In this document: positions 1 through 13,585 of the stretch, one piece after another
Numbering within the stretch: the stretch's first letter is position 1
Layout of the letters: every line of letters begins with the position of its first letter
From: Hippasteria phrygiana
Taxonomy: Eukaryota; Echinodermata; Asteroidea; Valvatida; Goniasteridae
DNA: 64,000 nt
Assembly (NCBI GenBank): GCA_037893225.1
Contig: JAZGUH010000280.1
Location: 124,001-188,000, forward strand
Direction of reading: 5' to 3'
Translations under genes and position numbers: made by a program
Notes under the pieces: model-generated
Seen by the model: only the letters and a program-made list of their open reading frames with translations
Told to the model about the DNA's origin: nothing
The model's database searches: none

Positions 1-2797
1 CTTAATGCGACAGAAAATAACTTTTAAATTAATGGGAAATTTTGGTTCATTTGGTTGTATTCACTTTGTACAATGTATTGTTCTCGACAAATCTTTCGCC
101 ATATTGTTAGGTGTTTGGCCTTGGTTGAAACAGTGATGCCCTCCATACTTTTTTGGGGGGTGGGGGTAGTTTTTCATTTACTTGGTGTGACATTTCGGCG
201 GGGGATCCAGATGACTCCGAGTTTATTGGGGGAGGGGGCATGCAGACCAAGCATGTTTTTGTGATTCATTTTGGGTTTTCAATTTTTTTCATTCTAACAA
301 GTCTCCGAACTGGCACAGTCAGCAACCTTTTCTCTTGGTTTTTTTTTTACCAGTTCAAACAATCTGTCTCAACATGTTGACCTGGATTGACCTTTACTGT
401 GTAGCGGCCATCTTGTTACTTCTGACTCGGGCTTGTGTTAAAAGTTCAGAAACTAATTGTACTCAATGCACCAACTTTTTTTAAGCCGTATCAACCAGTC
501 ACTCATGTCAGACTTTTGTCTTTGATTGGTCGATATGTCAGGGGGCGTGGCTTAAGAGATTGGCGCGTGGCTGCCTCTTTAATAAATGAGCATCAGACTT
601 TGGGCAGCACATTTCTAAACACAATTGTGAGACGACTTTGAAATGTCATATAGAAATATTGCAACTTTCTCGGCTTTTCAGATGTGGGGGATGGAGAAAA
701 ACAAACCAACCTATGATGATTGTTTAACTTGTTAAATATTGTAGTTAATAATTCAACTTCATTCCAGTGTAATTTTAAGTCTATTGGAACGGTAAATTCA
801 GTTTGATGGAATTTTTTTTAGTGAAAGTACACAACAAATGTCGACCTGCAATATACTGGTATTTAGAAGAAAAAAAATCATGTAATTGGGGACGTAATGG
901 TTTCTGTCACAGTGACTCCATCGGACAAATGTAAATTTAGGAAAACTGCCATACACCCCCATGAAATGAGTGAAAGACAACTTGACGCTTTCCACTATTC
1001 TAGATACAAGCACATTTATTTATACACAATTCCAAAATTACAGGTTTTCGTTCAGCTTTCTTCCAATTTTAGGTGAGGACTTCACAAAATCCAATCGATT
1101 CACAATAATTATTCGAAATCCACTAAATTAAGCTCTCTTAATTAAACTCTCATATCTTTCTCCAATTCAGAAATTCAAAGAGGCGCAAAATATCTCAACG
1201 TCCCAATCATCTAACAAGTGTATAACTAAATTCACAACCTCGAATGTTAAGAGTCCAATTCCAAATTTTTAGCCGACTCTTCAATCAAAATTGTTTAACT
1301 CTACGGAGCCAAAATATTCTTAAGGCATCTATCAAATGTCACCCTATTAATAATCTTCATTCGACAATCTCAATATACATGTATCAACGTCTGCCTTGAT
1401 CTACGATTAAGCTCAAAGGTTTTTAAATGAAATAACCACTCCTATGGTCCAATTCTGTTCAATAATACAATACAAATTTGTTGGCAAATCTCTCCAACCT
1501 TCACATTTTTCAATAATTCGATATTCGTTTCCAGTTATACAAAACTGAGACTCTTAAAATCTCCTGGAAACTGTTCAACTTCAAATTTGTACTGCCAACC
1601 TTGTTCTATATTATACACAACAAATATACACAATCTTTCAAGTCGTGGAAATGCTAGCTATGGCAGAATTATACAACAAAAATCAACAGTTCAAAATGTT
1701 CCGATTTCACCGTCCGCTTCAATCAGTCAGGGAAACAACAGGTAGGGTACACAATGCTGATCCCGGCACACAATGGAACGTGTTCACAGCGGCTCTACCA
1801 CAACTTAAAACCCCGAAATTAAGTGCCATCTAGAGAATTAACGTTACATTGAAACTGGATTTACTAAATTGAAACTAAATTGTCGGTACAAAAAAGTAAT
1901 TTATCTCCATGTGTTAATCAAATACAATCTATGCACTTGATATGAACGATCGAATTTAATACAATATAAAAAGGTGGATCAACATAAGTCATGACAAATA
2001 TCAACCAAAAATGTATAACTTACGGTTAGGGGTCTCTTTACTCGAGTGTAAAAGATTCTGCTTGTCACAGAAGACGTTTGACAAAGTTCAACACTTTTCA
2101 GGCATTAACACACTGGACCAAGATTGTTATACCATTCAGCTCAAGAGTCCTGTAAAATATTGACCCTTCTGCTATCAGGCTCTGGTCCCAACTGACTGGA
2201 CTACACCCCAAGAAACACTGATAAAAATTTCAAGCTCCACTAACCATGGCACTCAACAATAGGCACATTCCAGTAACACTCTGAACCACCACATACCAGT
2301 CCTCATAAGGTAAGTTCATTCAACTGAGAAAAAGGAATTGTAAAAGCAGGGTATCTTGAATATTCACTAGGCCTAAACTATTAACCAATCAGGATCAAGG
2401 GAAATAAAATACACACAGAATGATTGTTAAAGCAAACTTTATTCGTTTAAAGGAGCAACCTGTACAAACTTACTTCTGCAATAAAACAAATTCAGATCAA
2501 TTGTGAGTTTCCTTTGTTAAACCTGCTTAAGGTAGTTAAGGTTGTAAGTTAAGGATGTTAACTAAACTGGTTTAATTGGTTGAGTTTATGAGTGTAGAGT
2601 GTCAGTATACACGTAGGGCTTAGCAATTGTTGGTGGTTATTTCACAATGTCAAATTGAATAAAAATGTTGAGATTTTGTCTAAAAAAATTAATAAAATAT
2701 CACTATCAAAAAGACTGAGCATGTGTTGTTCTTTACCACAGGCATTATTTATTTTCTCAGTAGATATTAGCCGATAATACCCGATAATTAGTGCTAT
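1..2797. other. AT-rich non-coding stretch before the satellite
   Basis: No exon, RNA gene or clear mobile element is recognisable on either strand. Open frames here are at most 82 codons, with no family resemblance and no splice-bounded coding pattern. The last 100 bases run into the first satellite monomer. Confidence 0.6.
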
Positions 2798-5700
2798 TGC
2801 AAGGGGTAAGCCTTGCAATTTTTAATTAGGTAAAAAAATAAGTTGCCCTGAAAATTGCAGCAGAGGTAGAGCATACAATGGAGACTTTAGCCGTGTAATA
2901 ACAGATGCCTTGAATTAATATTTAGATACTTATGAATTTTTTTTTTAATTTCATATTTTCCAAAATTATTACATATTTGCGATTTTTAACAAAAGATATG
3001 CTTTTATTATCGTATGAAAAAGTCTCTGATATTGCTACATATCTCTCTAATCAATTTCAGGCGATTTGATAAAATTTCATTTTTGGGCCAAAATCGACAA
3101 AAATGGCAAGGGGTAAGCCTTGCAATTATATTTTAGGTCAAAAAATACGTTGCCCTGAAAATTGCAGCAGAGGTGGAGCATACAATGGAGACTTTAGACG
3201 TGTAATAACAGATGCCTTGGATTAATATTTAGATACTTATGAATTTTTTTCAAAATTTCATATTTTCCAAAATTATTACATATTTGCGATCTTAAAAAGA
3301 TATGCTTCTATCATCGTATGAAAAGGTCTCTGATATTGCTACATGTCTCTCGAATCAATTTCAGGCGATTTTAGAAAATTTCATTTTTGGGTCAAAATCG
3401 ACAAAAATGGCAAGGGGTAAGCCTTGTAATTTTTTTTAGGTCAAAAAATAAGTTGCCCTGAAAATTGCAGCAGAGGTAGAGCATACAATGGAGACTTCAG
3501 CCGTGTAATAACAGATGCCTTGGATTAATATTTAGATACTTATGATTTTTTTTCAAAATTTCATATTTTCCAAAATTATTACATATTTGCGATTTTTAAC
3601 AAAAGATATGCTTTTATTATCGTATGAAAAAGTCTCTGATATTGCTACATATCTCTCTAATCAATTTCAGGCGATTTGGGAAAATTTCATTTTTTGGCCA
3701 AAATCGACAAAAATGGCAAGGGGTAAGCCTTGTAATTTTTTTTAGGTAAAAAAATAAGTTGCCCTGAAAATTGCAGCAGAGGTAGAGCATACAATGGAGA
3801 CTTCAGCCGTGTAATAACAGATGCCTTGGATTAATATTTAGATACTTATGATTTTTTTTTTTAATTTAATATTTTCCAAAATTATTACATATTTGCGATC
3901 TTAAAAAGATATGCTTCTATCATCGTATGAAAAGGTCTCTGATATTGCTACATGTCTCTCGAATCAATTTCAGGCGATTTTAGAAAATTTCATTTTTGGG
4001 TCAAAATCGACAAAAATGGCAAGGGGTAAGCCTTGTAATTTTTTTTAGGTAAAAAAATAAGTTGCCCTGAAAATTGCAGCAGAGGTAGAGCATACAATGG
4101 AGACTTCAGCCGTGTAATAACAGATGCCTTGGATTAATATTTAGATACTTATGAATTTTTTTCAAAATTTCATATTTTCCAAAATTATTACATATTTGCG
4201 ATTTTTAACAAAAGATATGCTTTTATTATCGTATGAAAAGGTCTCTGATATTGCTACATGTCTCTCTAATCAATTTCAGGCGATTTTAGAAAATTTCATT
4301 TTTTGGCCAAAATCGACAAAAATGGCAAGGGTAAGCCTTGCAATTTTTTTTAGGTAAAAAAAAAGGTTGCCCTGAAAATTGCAGCAGAGGTAGAGCATAC
4401 AATGGAGACTTCAGCCGTGTAATAACAGATGACTTGGATTAATATTTAGATACTTATGAATTGTTTTCAAAATTTCATATTTTCCAAAATTATTACATAT
4501 TTGCGATCTTAAAAAAGATATGCTTCAATCATCGTATGAAAAGGTCTCTGATATTGCTACATGTCTCTCGAATCAATTTCAGGCGATTTTAGAAAATTTC
4601 ATTTTTGGGTCAAAATCGACAAAAATGGCAAGGGGTAAGCCTTGCAATTTTGTTTAGGTCAAAAAATAAGTTGCCCTGAAAATTGCAGCAGAGGTAGAGC
4701 ATACAATGGAGACTTTAGCCGTGTAATAACAGATGCCTTGAATTAATATTTAGATACTTATGAATTTTTTTTTTATTTCATATTTTCCAAAATTATTACA
4801 TATTTGCGATCTTAAAAAAGATATGCTTCTATCATCGTATGAAAAGGTCTCTGATATTGCTACATGTCTCTCGAATCAATTTCAGGCGATTTTAGAAAAT
4901 TTCATTTTTGGGTCAAAATCGACAAAAATGGCAAGGGGTAAGCCTTGTAATTTTGTTTAGGTCAAAAAATAAGTTGCCCTGAAAATTGCAGCAGAGGTAG
5001 AGCATACAATGGAGACTTCAGCCGTGTAATAACAGATGCCTTGGATTAATATTTAGATACTTATGAATTTTTTTCAAAATTTCATATTTTCCAAAATTAT
5101 TACATATTTGCGATTTTTAACAAAAGATATGCTTTTATTATCGTATGAAAAAGTCTCTGATATTGCTACATATCTCTCTAATCAATTTCAGGCGATTTTA
5201 GAAAATTTCATTTTTGGGCCAAAATCGACAAAAATGGCAAGGGTAAGCCTTGCAATTTTTTTTAGGTAAAAAAAAAGGTTGCCCTGAAAATTGCAGCAGA
5301 GGTAGAGCATACAATGGAGACTTCAGCCGTGTAATAACAGATGACTTGGATTAATATTTAGATACTTATGAATTGTTTTCAAAATTTCATATTTTCCAAA
5401 ATTATTACATATTTGCGATCTTAAAAAAGATATGCTTCTATCATCGTATGAAAAGGTCTCTGATATTGCTACATGTCTCTCGAATCAATTTCAGGCGATT
5501 TTAGAAAATTTCATTTTTGGGTCAAAATCGACAAAAATGGCAAGGGGTAAGCCTTGCAATTATATTTTAGGTCAAAAAATACGTTGCCCTGAAAATTGCA
5601 GCAGAGGTAGAGCATACAATGGAGACTTTAGCCGTGTAATAACAGATGCCTTGGATTAATATTTAGATACTTATGAATTTTTTTCAAAATTTCATATTTT

Positions 5701-8700
5701 CAAAATTATTACATATTTGCGATTTTTAACAAAAGATATGCTTTAATAATGGTATGAAAAAGTCTCTGATATTGCTACATGTCTCTCTAATCAATTTCAG
5801 GCGATTTGGGAAAATTTCATTTTTTGGCCAAAATCGACAAAAATGGCAAGGGGTAAGCCTTGTAATTTTTTTTAGGTAAAAAAATAAGTTGCCCTGAAAA
5901 TTGCAGAAGAGGTAGAGCATACAATGGAGACTTCAGCCGTGTAATAACAGATGCCTTGGATTAATATTTAGATACTTATGATTTTTTTTTTTAATTTCAT
6001 ATTTTCCAAAATTATTACATATTTGCGATCTTTTTTTTTAATTTCATATTTTCCAAAATTATTACATATTTGCGATCTTAAAAAAGATATGCTTCTATCA
6101 TCGTATGAAAAGGTCTCTGATATTGCTACATGTCTCTCGAATCAATTTCAGGCGATTTTAGAAAATTTAATTTTTGGGTCAAAATCGACAAAAATGGCAA
6201 GGGGTAAGCCTTGCAATTTTTTTTAGGTAAAAAAATAAGTTGCCCTGAAAATTGCAGCAGAGGTAGAGCATACAATGGAGACTTCAGCCGTGTAATAACA
6301 GATGCCTTGAATTAATATTTAGATACTTATGAATTTTCTTTTTAAATTTCATATTTTCCAAAATTATTACATATTTGCGATTTTTAACAAAAGATATGCT
6401 TCTATTATCGTTTGAAAAAGTTTCTGATATTGCTACATATCTCTCTAATCAATTTCAGGCGATTTGGGAAAATTTCATTTTTGGGCCAAAATCGACAAAA
6501 ATGGCAAGGGGTAAGCCTTGCAATTATATTTTAGGTAAAAAAATACGTTGCCCTGAAAATTGCAGCAGAGGTAGAGCATACAATGGAGACTTTAGCCGTG
6601 TAATAACAGATGCCTTGAATTAATATTTAGATACTTATGAATTTTCTTTTTAAATTTCATATTTTCCAAAATTATTACATATTTGCGATCTTAAAAAAGA
6701 TATGCTTCTATCATCGTATGAAAAGGTCTCTGATATTGCTACATGTCTCTCTAATCAATTTCAGGCGATTTTAGAAAATTTCATTTTTGGGCCAAAATCG
6801 ACAAAAATGGCAAGGGTAAGCCTTGCAATTTTTTTTAGGTAAAAAAAAAGGTTGCCCTGAAAATTGCAGCAGAGGTAGAGCATACAATGGAGACTTCAGC
6901 CGTGTAATAACAGATGACTTGGTTTAATATTTAGATACTTATGAATTGTTTTCAAAATTTCATATTTTCCAAAATTATTACATATTTGCGATCTTAAAAA
7001 AGATATGCTTCTATCATCGTATGAAAAGGTCTCTGATATTGCTACATGTCTCTCGAATCAATTTCAGGCGATTTTAGAAAATTTCATTTTTGGGTCAAAA
7101 TCGACAAAAATGGCAAAAAAATAAGTTGCCCTGAAAATTGCAGCAGAGGTAGAGCATACAATGGAGACTTTAGCCGTGTAATAACACATGCCTTGGATTA
7201 ATATTTAGATACTTATGAATTTTCTTTTTAAATTTCATATTTTCCAAAATTATTACATATTTGCGATCTTAAAAAAGATATGCTTCTATCATCGTATGAA
7301 AAGGTCTCTGATATTGCTACATATCTCTCTAATCAATTTCAGGCGATTTGGGAAAATTTCATTTTTGGGCCAAAATCGACAAAAATGGCAAGGGGTAAGC
7401 CTTGGAATTATATTTGAGGTCAAAAAATACGTTGCCCTGAAAATTGCAGCAGAGGTAGAGCATACAATGGAGACTTTAGCCGTGTAATAACAGATGCCTT
7501 GGATTAATATTTAGATACTTATGAATTTTTTTCAAAATTTCATATTTTCAAAATTATTACATATTTGCGATTTTTAACAAAAGATATGCTTTAATAATGG
7601 TATGAAAAAGTCTCTGATATTGCTACATGTCTCTCTAATCAATTTCAGGCGATTTGGGAAAATTTCATTTTTGGGCCAAAATCGACAAAAATGGCGATTT
7701 TTTTTAGGTCAAAAAATAAGTTGCCCTGAAAATTGCAGCAGAGGTAGAGCATACAATGGAGACTTTAGCCGTGTAATAACAGATGCCTTGAATTAATATT
7801 TAGATACTTATGAATTTTCTTTTTAAATTTCATATTTTCCAAAATTATTACATATTTGCGATTTTTAACAAAAGATATGCTTCTATTATCGTTTGAAAAA
7901 GTTTCTGATATTGCTACATATCTCTCTAATCAATTTCAGGCGATTTGGGAAAATTTCATTTTTGGGCCAAAATCGACAAAAATGGCAAGGGGTAAGCCTT
8001 GCAATTATATTTTAGGTCAAAAAATAAGTTGCCCTGAAAATTGCAGCAGAGGTAGAGCATACAATGGAGACTTTAGCCGTGTAATAACAGATGCCTTGAA
8101 TTAATATTTAGATACTTATGAATTTTCTTTTTAAATTTCATATTTTCCAAAATTATTACATATTTGCGATCTTAAAAAAGATATGCTTCTATCATCGTAT
8201 GAAAAGGTCTCTGATATTGCTACATGTCTCTCTAATCAATTTCAGGCGATTTTAGAAAATTTCATTTTTGGGCCAAAATCGACAAAAATGGCAAGGGGTA
8301 AGCCTTGCAATTATATTTTAGGTCAAAAAATAAGTTGCCCTGAAAATTGCAGCAGAGGTAGAGCATACAATGGAGACTTTAGCCGTGTAATAACAGATGC
8401 CTTGAATTAATATTTAGATACTTATGAATTTTCTTTTTAAATTTCATATTTTCCAAAATTATTACATATTTGCGATCTTAAAAAAGATATGCTTCTATCA
8501 TCGTATGAAAAGGTCTCTGATATTGCTACATGTCTCTCTAATCAATTTCAGGCGATTTTAGAAAATTTCATTTTTGGGCCAAAATCGACAAAAATGGCAA
8601 GGGGTAAGCCTTGCAATTTCTTTTAGGTCAAAAAATAAGTTGCCCTGAAAATTGCAGCAGAGGTAGAGCATACAATGGAGACTTTAGCCGTGTAATAACA

Positions 8701-10850
8701 GATGCCTTGGATTAATATTTAGATACTTATGAATTTTTGTTTTAATTTCATATTTTCCAAAATTATTACATATTTGCGATCTTAAAAAAGATATGCTTCT
8801 ATCATCGTATGAAAAGGTCTCTGATATTGCTACATGTCTCTCTAATCAATTTCAGGCGATTTTAGAAAATTTCATTTTTGGGCCAAAATCGACAAAAATG
8901 GCAAGGGGTAAGCCTTGCAATTTTTTTTAGGTAAAAAAAAAGGTTGCCCTGAAAATTGCAGCAGAGGTAGAGCATACAATGGAGACTTCAGCCGTGTAAT
9001 AACAGATGACTTGGATTAATATTTAGATACTTATGAATTGTTTTCAAAATTTCATATTTTCCAAAATTATTACATATTTGCGATCTTAAAAAAGATATGC
9101 TTTCTATCATCGTATGAAAAGGTCTCTGATATTGCTACATGTCTCTCGAATCAATTTCAGGCGATTTTAGAAAATTTCATTTTTGGGTCAAAATCGACAA
9201 AAATGGCAAGGGTTAAGCCTTGCAATTTTTTTTAGGTCAAAAAATAAGTTGCCCTGAAAATTGCAGCAGAGGTAGAGCATACAATGGAGACTTTAGCCGT
9301 GTAATAACAGATGCCTTGGATTAATATTTAGATACTTATGAATTTTTGTTTTAATTTCATATTTTCCAAAATTATTACATATTTGCGATCTTAAAAAAGA
9401 TATGCTTTCTATCATCGTATGAAAAGGTCTCTGATATTGCTACATGTCTCTCGAATCAATTTCAGGCGATTTTAGAAAATTTCATTTTTGGGTCAAAATC
9501 GACAAAAATGGCAAGGGGTAAGCCTTGCAATTTTTTTTAGGTCAAAAAATAAGTTGCCCTGAAAATTGCAGCAGAGGTAGAGCATACAATGGAGACTTTA
9601 GCCGTGTAATAACAGATGCCTTGAATTAATATTTAGATACTTATGAATTTTCTTTTTAAATTTCATATTTTCCAAAATTATTACATATTTGCGATTTTTA
9701 ACAAAAGATATGCTTTTATTATCGTTTGAAAAAGTTTCTGATATTGCTACATATCTCTCTAATCAATTTCAGGCGATTTGGGAAAATTTCATTTTTGGGC
9801 CAAAATCGACAAAAATGGCAAGGGGTAAGCCTTGCAATTTTTTTTAGGTAAAAAATACGTTGCCCTGAAAATTGCAGCAGAGGTAGAGCATACAATGGAG
9901 ACTTCAGCCGTGTAATAACAGATGCCTTGGATTAATATTTAGATACTTATGAATTTTTTTCAAAATTTCATATTTTCCAAAATTATTACATATTTGCGAT
10001 CTTAAAAAAGATATGCTTCTATCATCGTATGAAAAGGTCTCTGATATTGCTACATGTCTCTCTAATCAATTTCAGGCGATTTTAGAAAATTTCATTTTTG
10101 GGCCAAAATCGACAAAAATGGCCAAGGGTAAGCCTTGCAATTTTTTTTAGGTAAAAAAAAAGGTTGCCCTGAAAATTGCAGCAGAGGTAGAGCATACAAT
10201 GGAGACTTCAGCCGTGTAATAACAGATGACTTGGATTAATATTTAGATACTTATGAATTTTTTTCAAAATTTCATATTTTCCAAAATTATTACATATTTG
10301 CGATCTTAAAAAAGATATGCTTCTATCATCGTATGAAAAGGTCTCTGATATTGCTACATGTCTCTCTAATCAATTTCAGGCGATTTTAGAAAATTTCATT
10401 TTTGGGCCAAAATCGACAAAAATGGCAAGGGGTAAGCCTTGCAATTTTTTTTAGGTAAAAAAAAAGGTTGCCCTGAAAATTGCAGCAGAGGTAGAGCATA
10501 CAATGGAGACTTCAGCCGTGTAATAACAGATGACTTGGATTAATATTTAGATACTTATGAATTGTTTTCAAAATTTCATATTTTCCAAAATTATTACATA
10601 TTTGCGATCTTAAAAAAGATATGCTTTCTATCATCGTATGAAAAGGTCTCTGATATTGCTACATGTCTCTCGAATCAATTTCAGGCGATTTTAGAAAATT
10701 TCATTTTTGGGTCAAAATCGACAAAAATGGCAAGGGGTAAGCCTTGCAATTTTTTTTAGGTCAAAAAATAAGTTGCCCTGAAAATTGCAGCAGAGGTAGA
10801 GCATACAATGGAGACCTCAGCCGTGTAATAACAGATGCGTTGGGTTAATA
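2798..10850 (+). repeat. Tandem satellite, about 305 bp unit, 27 copies
   Basis: The phrase GAGCATACAATGGAGAC recurs 27 times, first near 2871 and last near 10800, at a mean spacing of 305 bp. Two monomer types exist. Type A has GATTTTTAACAAAAGATATG, ATATCTCTCTAATC and usually GATTTGGG. Type B has GATCTTAAAAAAGATATG, ATGTCTCTCGAATC and GATTTTAGAAAA. In the first 2 kb A and B alternate, giving a dimeric higher-order unit of about 610 bp; further along runs of B dominate and hybrids occur. Units near 7115 and 7690 carry internal deletions, and one near 6017-6070 has a local duplication of about 50 bp. Each unit contains an open frame of about 65-90 codons, but it is a by-product of the repeat. 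The last unit decays at about 10840. Confidence 0.97.
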
Positions 10851-10872
10851 GTGAGATACCGTGGTTGACGTG

Positions 10873-11112
10873 CCCAGCATATGAATTTCTTTTCCGTAGG
10901 CGGGTGAAGCAATTTTCATGAGATTACTGCACAGCTAGCACTTAGGTTCTCGGTCTCTTTTTCCCTTAAATTAAAAATATTCCAAAGATATCACAGTAAA
11001 GAAAAATGGGTACAGGTGGATTCGAACTAGGAACCTTTAGATCCATAGCCTATTCTACTATCCACTAGACTAGTCTGTAGCAGCTCGACAACAGCCGTTC
11101 TTTAAAATGATT
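10873..11112 (-). mobile_element. tRNA-derived SINE, left copy of an inverted pair
   Basis: This stretch is the reverse complement of 11359-11630 with scattered mismatches. Read on the minus strand it contains an A-box-like AGTCTAGTGGATAG and a B box CTAGTTCGAATCC, the internal pol III promoter of a tRNA-like head. It starts just after the satellite array ends. No acceptor-stem pairing supports a functional tRNA. Confidence 0.75.
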
Positions 11113-11358
11113 GAATGTACATGTAACTAGCTGACGAAATAATAACAATGCTGTGACGTTCTGTTCTGTTATAATAAATAAACATAACTTTCTCATCAAA
11201 ATACTGAATTATTGATGTTATTGCTTCACCCCCTGCGAAAAAAATAAGCCCCCGGCCCCACAACGTGTCTGCACATTTTGGTCAATGGAGGGCGGCAGAT
11301 GCCAGAGTCGATGAGCAAGTTCGATCAAGGACTAAAGTCAACTACATAGTCTCATTTA

Positions 11359-11630
11359 ATCATTTTAAAGAACGGCTGCTGTCGAGCTGCTATACAGACT
11401 AGTCTAGTTGATAGTGGGATGGGCTATGGATCTAAAGGTCCCTAGTTCGAATCCACCTTACCCATTTTTCTTTACTGTGATATTTTTGGGATATTTTTAA
11501 TTTAAGGGGAAAAGGAGACCGAGAACCTATAAGTGTTAGCTGTGCAGTGATCAATGGAACCATGCACTGAGTTAGGCCTACTCATAAAAAATTGCTTCAC
11601 CCGCCTACGGAAAAAAAATTCAAATGCTGG
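11359..11630 (+). mobile_element. tRNA-derived SINE, right copy of an inverted pair
   Basis: This is the mirror copy of 10873-11112. The tRNA-like head lies at about 11390-11470, with an A-box-like AGTCTAGTTGATAGTGGG and B box CTAGTTCGAATCC. It ends with GCTTCACCCGCCTACGG, the complement of the outer edge of the left copy. The 246-bp spacer has no recognisable content. Confidence 0.75.
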
Positions 11631-13179
11631 TCAGGTGCAAGCCAAGAATAATGAATGGCATTGATTTTAACTTTTATTTAAACTAAAAATTTAATATTTT
11701 TTAGGATCGATAGCGTGTCTGACAGACATCTTGTTGACTTTATTATTTTCCGTATCCGTTATCTACACATTACGGTATAAAATTCACACACAAATACAAA
11801 ACAAAAATCCCTCCAGTGAGTCAAGCCTGGCGACAATATGACGCAATGCGTTCCCCTCGCCGACGCCAACTAGTTCGAATTTCCTCTAACGCCCGAGGAC
11901 TGCGTCACGAACAATCAGGAAATTATTCCCAAAACATAACAGTCGTTTAGCCAGCGAATCCAGACGATGTCTTTGGTGACACAAGGACCTAAGGCCTAGA
12001 ATGTGTGGACGTGCAAAGTGTGTATTGTTTTCACGAGGATGGAAGTGTCGGCAAACAGCTACGGGCAGTCTTGTTGTGGCAGCGACGCTCAACGCCTGAA
12101 GATAGATACACAATATCTGACTGTACTTTTTACCAGCAGCCCAAAAAGCGTGGGAGAAATTATTAATAGAAACTTATAAAAATACAAGCACATCGAGACA
12201 AATGTGCGTTGGTTCTAGATTCAGAATATTTTGCAGATACGATTTTTTTTGAAGTGGCGATTTTGGAAATCTGATGGTCAAATATTTGGACATCACGGAC
12301 GAATGTTTCGGGACATTAGTTTTTCAGCTGCAGCTGCAATGGAAAATTAATATTTGTACATAATTTCAGCAGTACCGGTATATACTTTCCATTTCAGATA
12401 TTTTGCGTTGAACCCACAGTAAACAAACAACACCACAAGACTGAATTAGTTCCGTGTGTTCTACCCCTCGGAAATCCACCATCCTCGCTAGTGTCAATTT
12501 TGTTCGAAGAGACCCGAGTATGGCATATCCTTAGACAAACAATCATCCAACTGGTAGATTTATTTTCCTCCGGGTCTCCAAGGTGTCTGGCTGATGCGGC
12601 TCTAATACGAAAATGATATCGGCAAAATAAACACTCCTCGTTTTGCGTGAAAACAACGAAAATGATTCCAGCAGGGAGGACTGTACTATTTGGCGGGCGA
12701 TCTGCTCGCGAAGCCCGCCTACTTCGAAACAGTTTCCCGCTGTGATGTTAGAGCGGTGTTGCGATGACGCACCGCATCAGCGCTAATGGGCGAGGCTAAA
12801 TTAGGTTGTTTTTTCGAGTCAGTGCTTCTTTAGAACTTGTCATGGTTTTCTAAAGCGTGACATTGCTGATAAATGATCAGGTAGAATTCAGACCGACAGA
12901 TAAAGGGACAAGTAAAAAGACTGCAGAAAAGGGTTTGTTGTTTGGGTGGAGTTCTTTTTTGCCCTTTTTTTTAAATCCCTAGATCTGTGCTAGGGGTTTC
13001 AGCATCTTTTTCAAGTCGACAGGGGAACCAGTTTTAGAGTTAATATAGCACACTCTGAAAAAAAGTAGTCATCAGCTGGGCTCAGTCTGTGGTCAGGTGG
13101 ATGCAAATGTGACTGTTTGCTTGTCAACCTGGCTAGTTTTGAAAGAATGTTCAATTAAGTGAACCCCCCAAAATGGCAT
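11631..13179. other. Non-coding stretch, no gene recognised
   Basis: I see no coding exon. A short palindromic, CpG-bearing piece (GGCGGGCGATCTGCTCGCG) lies at about 12693-12715, with further CpG-rich sequence up to 12800. This could be regulatory, but nothing decides it. Confidence 0.5.
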
Positions 13180-13272
13180 GCAGGAGCGGGATTTGAACAT
13201 GTGACCTCCGGAATACCGTACCGGTGCTCTACCAACTGAGCCATCTTGCCCTATGTTGGCGGTCTCCCAAAT
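13180..13272 (-). mobile_element. tRNA-like SINE head or dispersed tRNA pseudogene
   Basis: On the minus strand it reads GGCTCAGTTGGTAGAGC (D-arm and A box), then TTCAAATCCCGC (T-arm and B box), so it looks tRNA-like. The acceptor-stem halves do not pair and the anticodon stem is irregular, so a working tRNA is unlikely. A second copy at 53790-53886 shares about 95 bp including the 5' leader ATAGGGCAAGAT, which marks a dispersed repeat. Confidence 0.7.
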
Positions 13273-13585
13273 TGTCCGTATCTTTGTTCGGGTGGGCGCT
13301 AGTCAGTACTTAACCCAGAATGCCGTATAGCCAGGGATCACGCCCAATTTTGCAATACAACCTGGGAAGCGACATTGTGGGGACCACTCAATGAAGATTT
13401 GACTTTTAAAGAGTGTATAACGTTCGGATAGTGATCAATAGTTTGGAAAAATGCAAACAAAACATGTTCAGCATCCTCGCTCGATAAAGGCCGCATGATT
13501 TATTATAATTCCCCCCCCCCCCAAAAAGAAACATGTCCCCCAGTGGCTACACTGCGTGTTTCGAATCGATAGGAACTCCACTAGC

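Noticed and set aside
3542..10759. Series of similar 62-90-codon frames encoding SYEKVSDIATCLSNQF-type peptides
   Set aside because: They are periodic by-products of the 305-bp satellite, vary by frameshift between units and lack independent coding evidence.
2798..10850. CRISPR array
   Set aside because: The repeats are about 305 bp and contiguous with no short unique spacers, and the window is from an animal genome.
13180..13272. Functional tRNA gene
   Set aside because: Acceptor stem halves do not pair, the anticodon stem is irregular and a second copy shares flanking leader sequence, which indicates a dispersed repeat.
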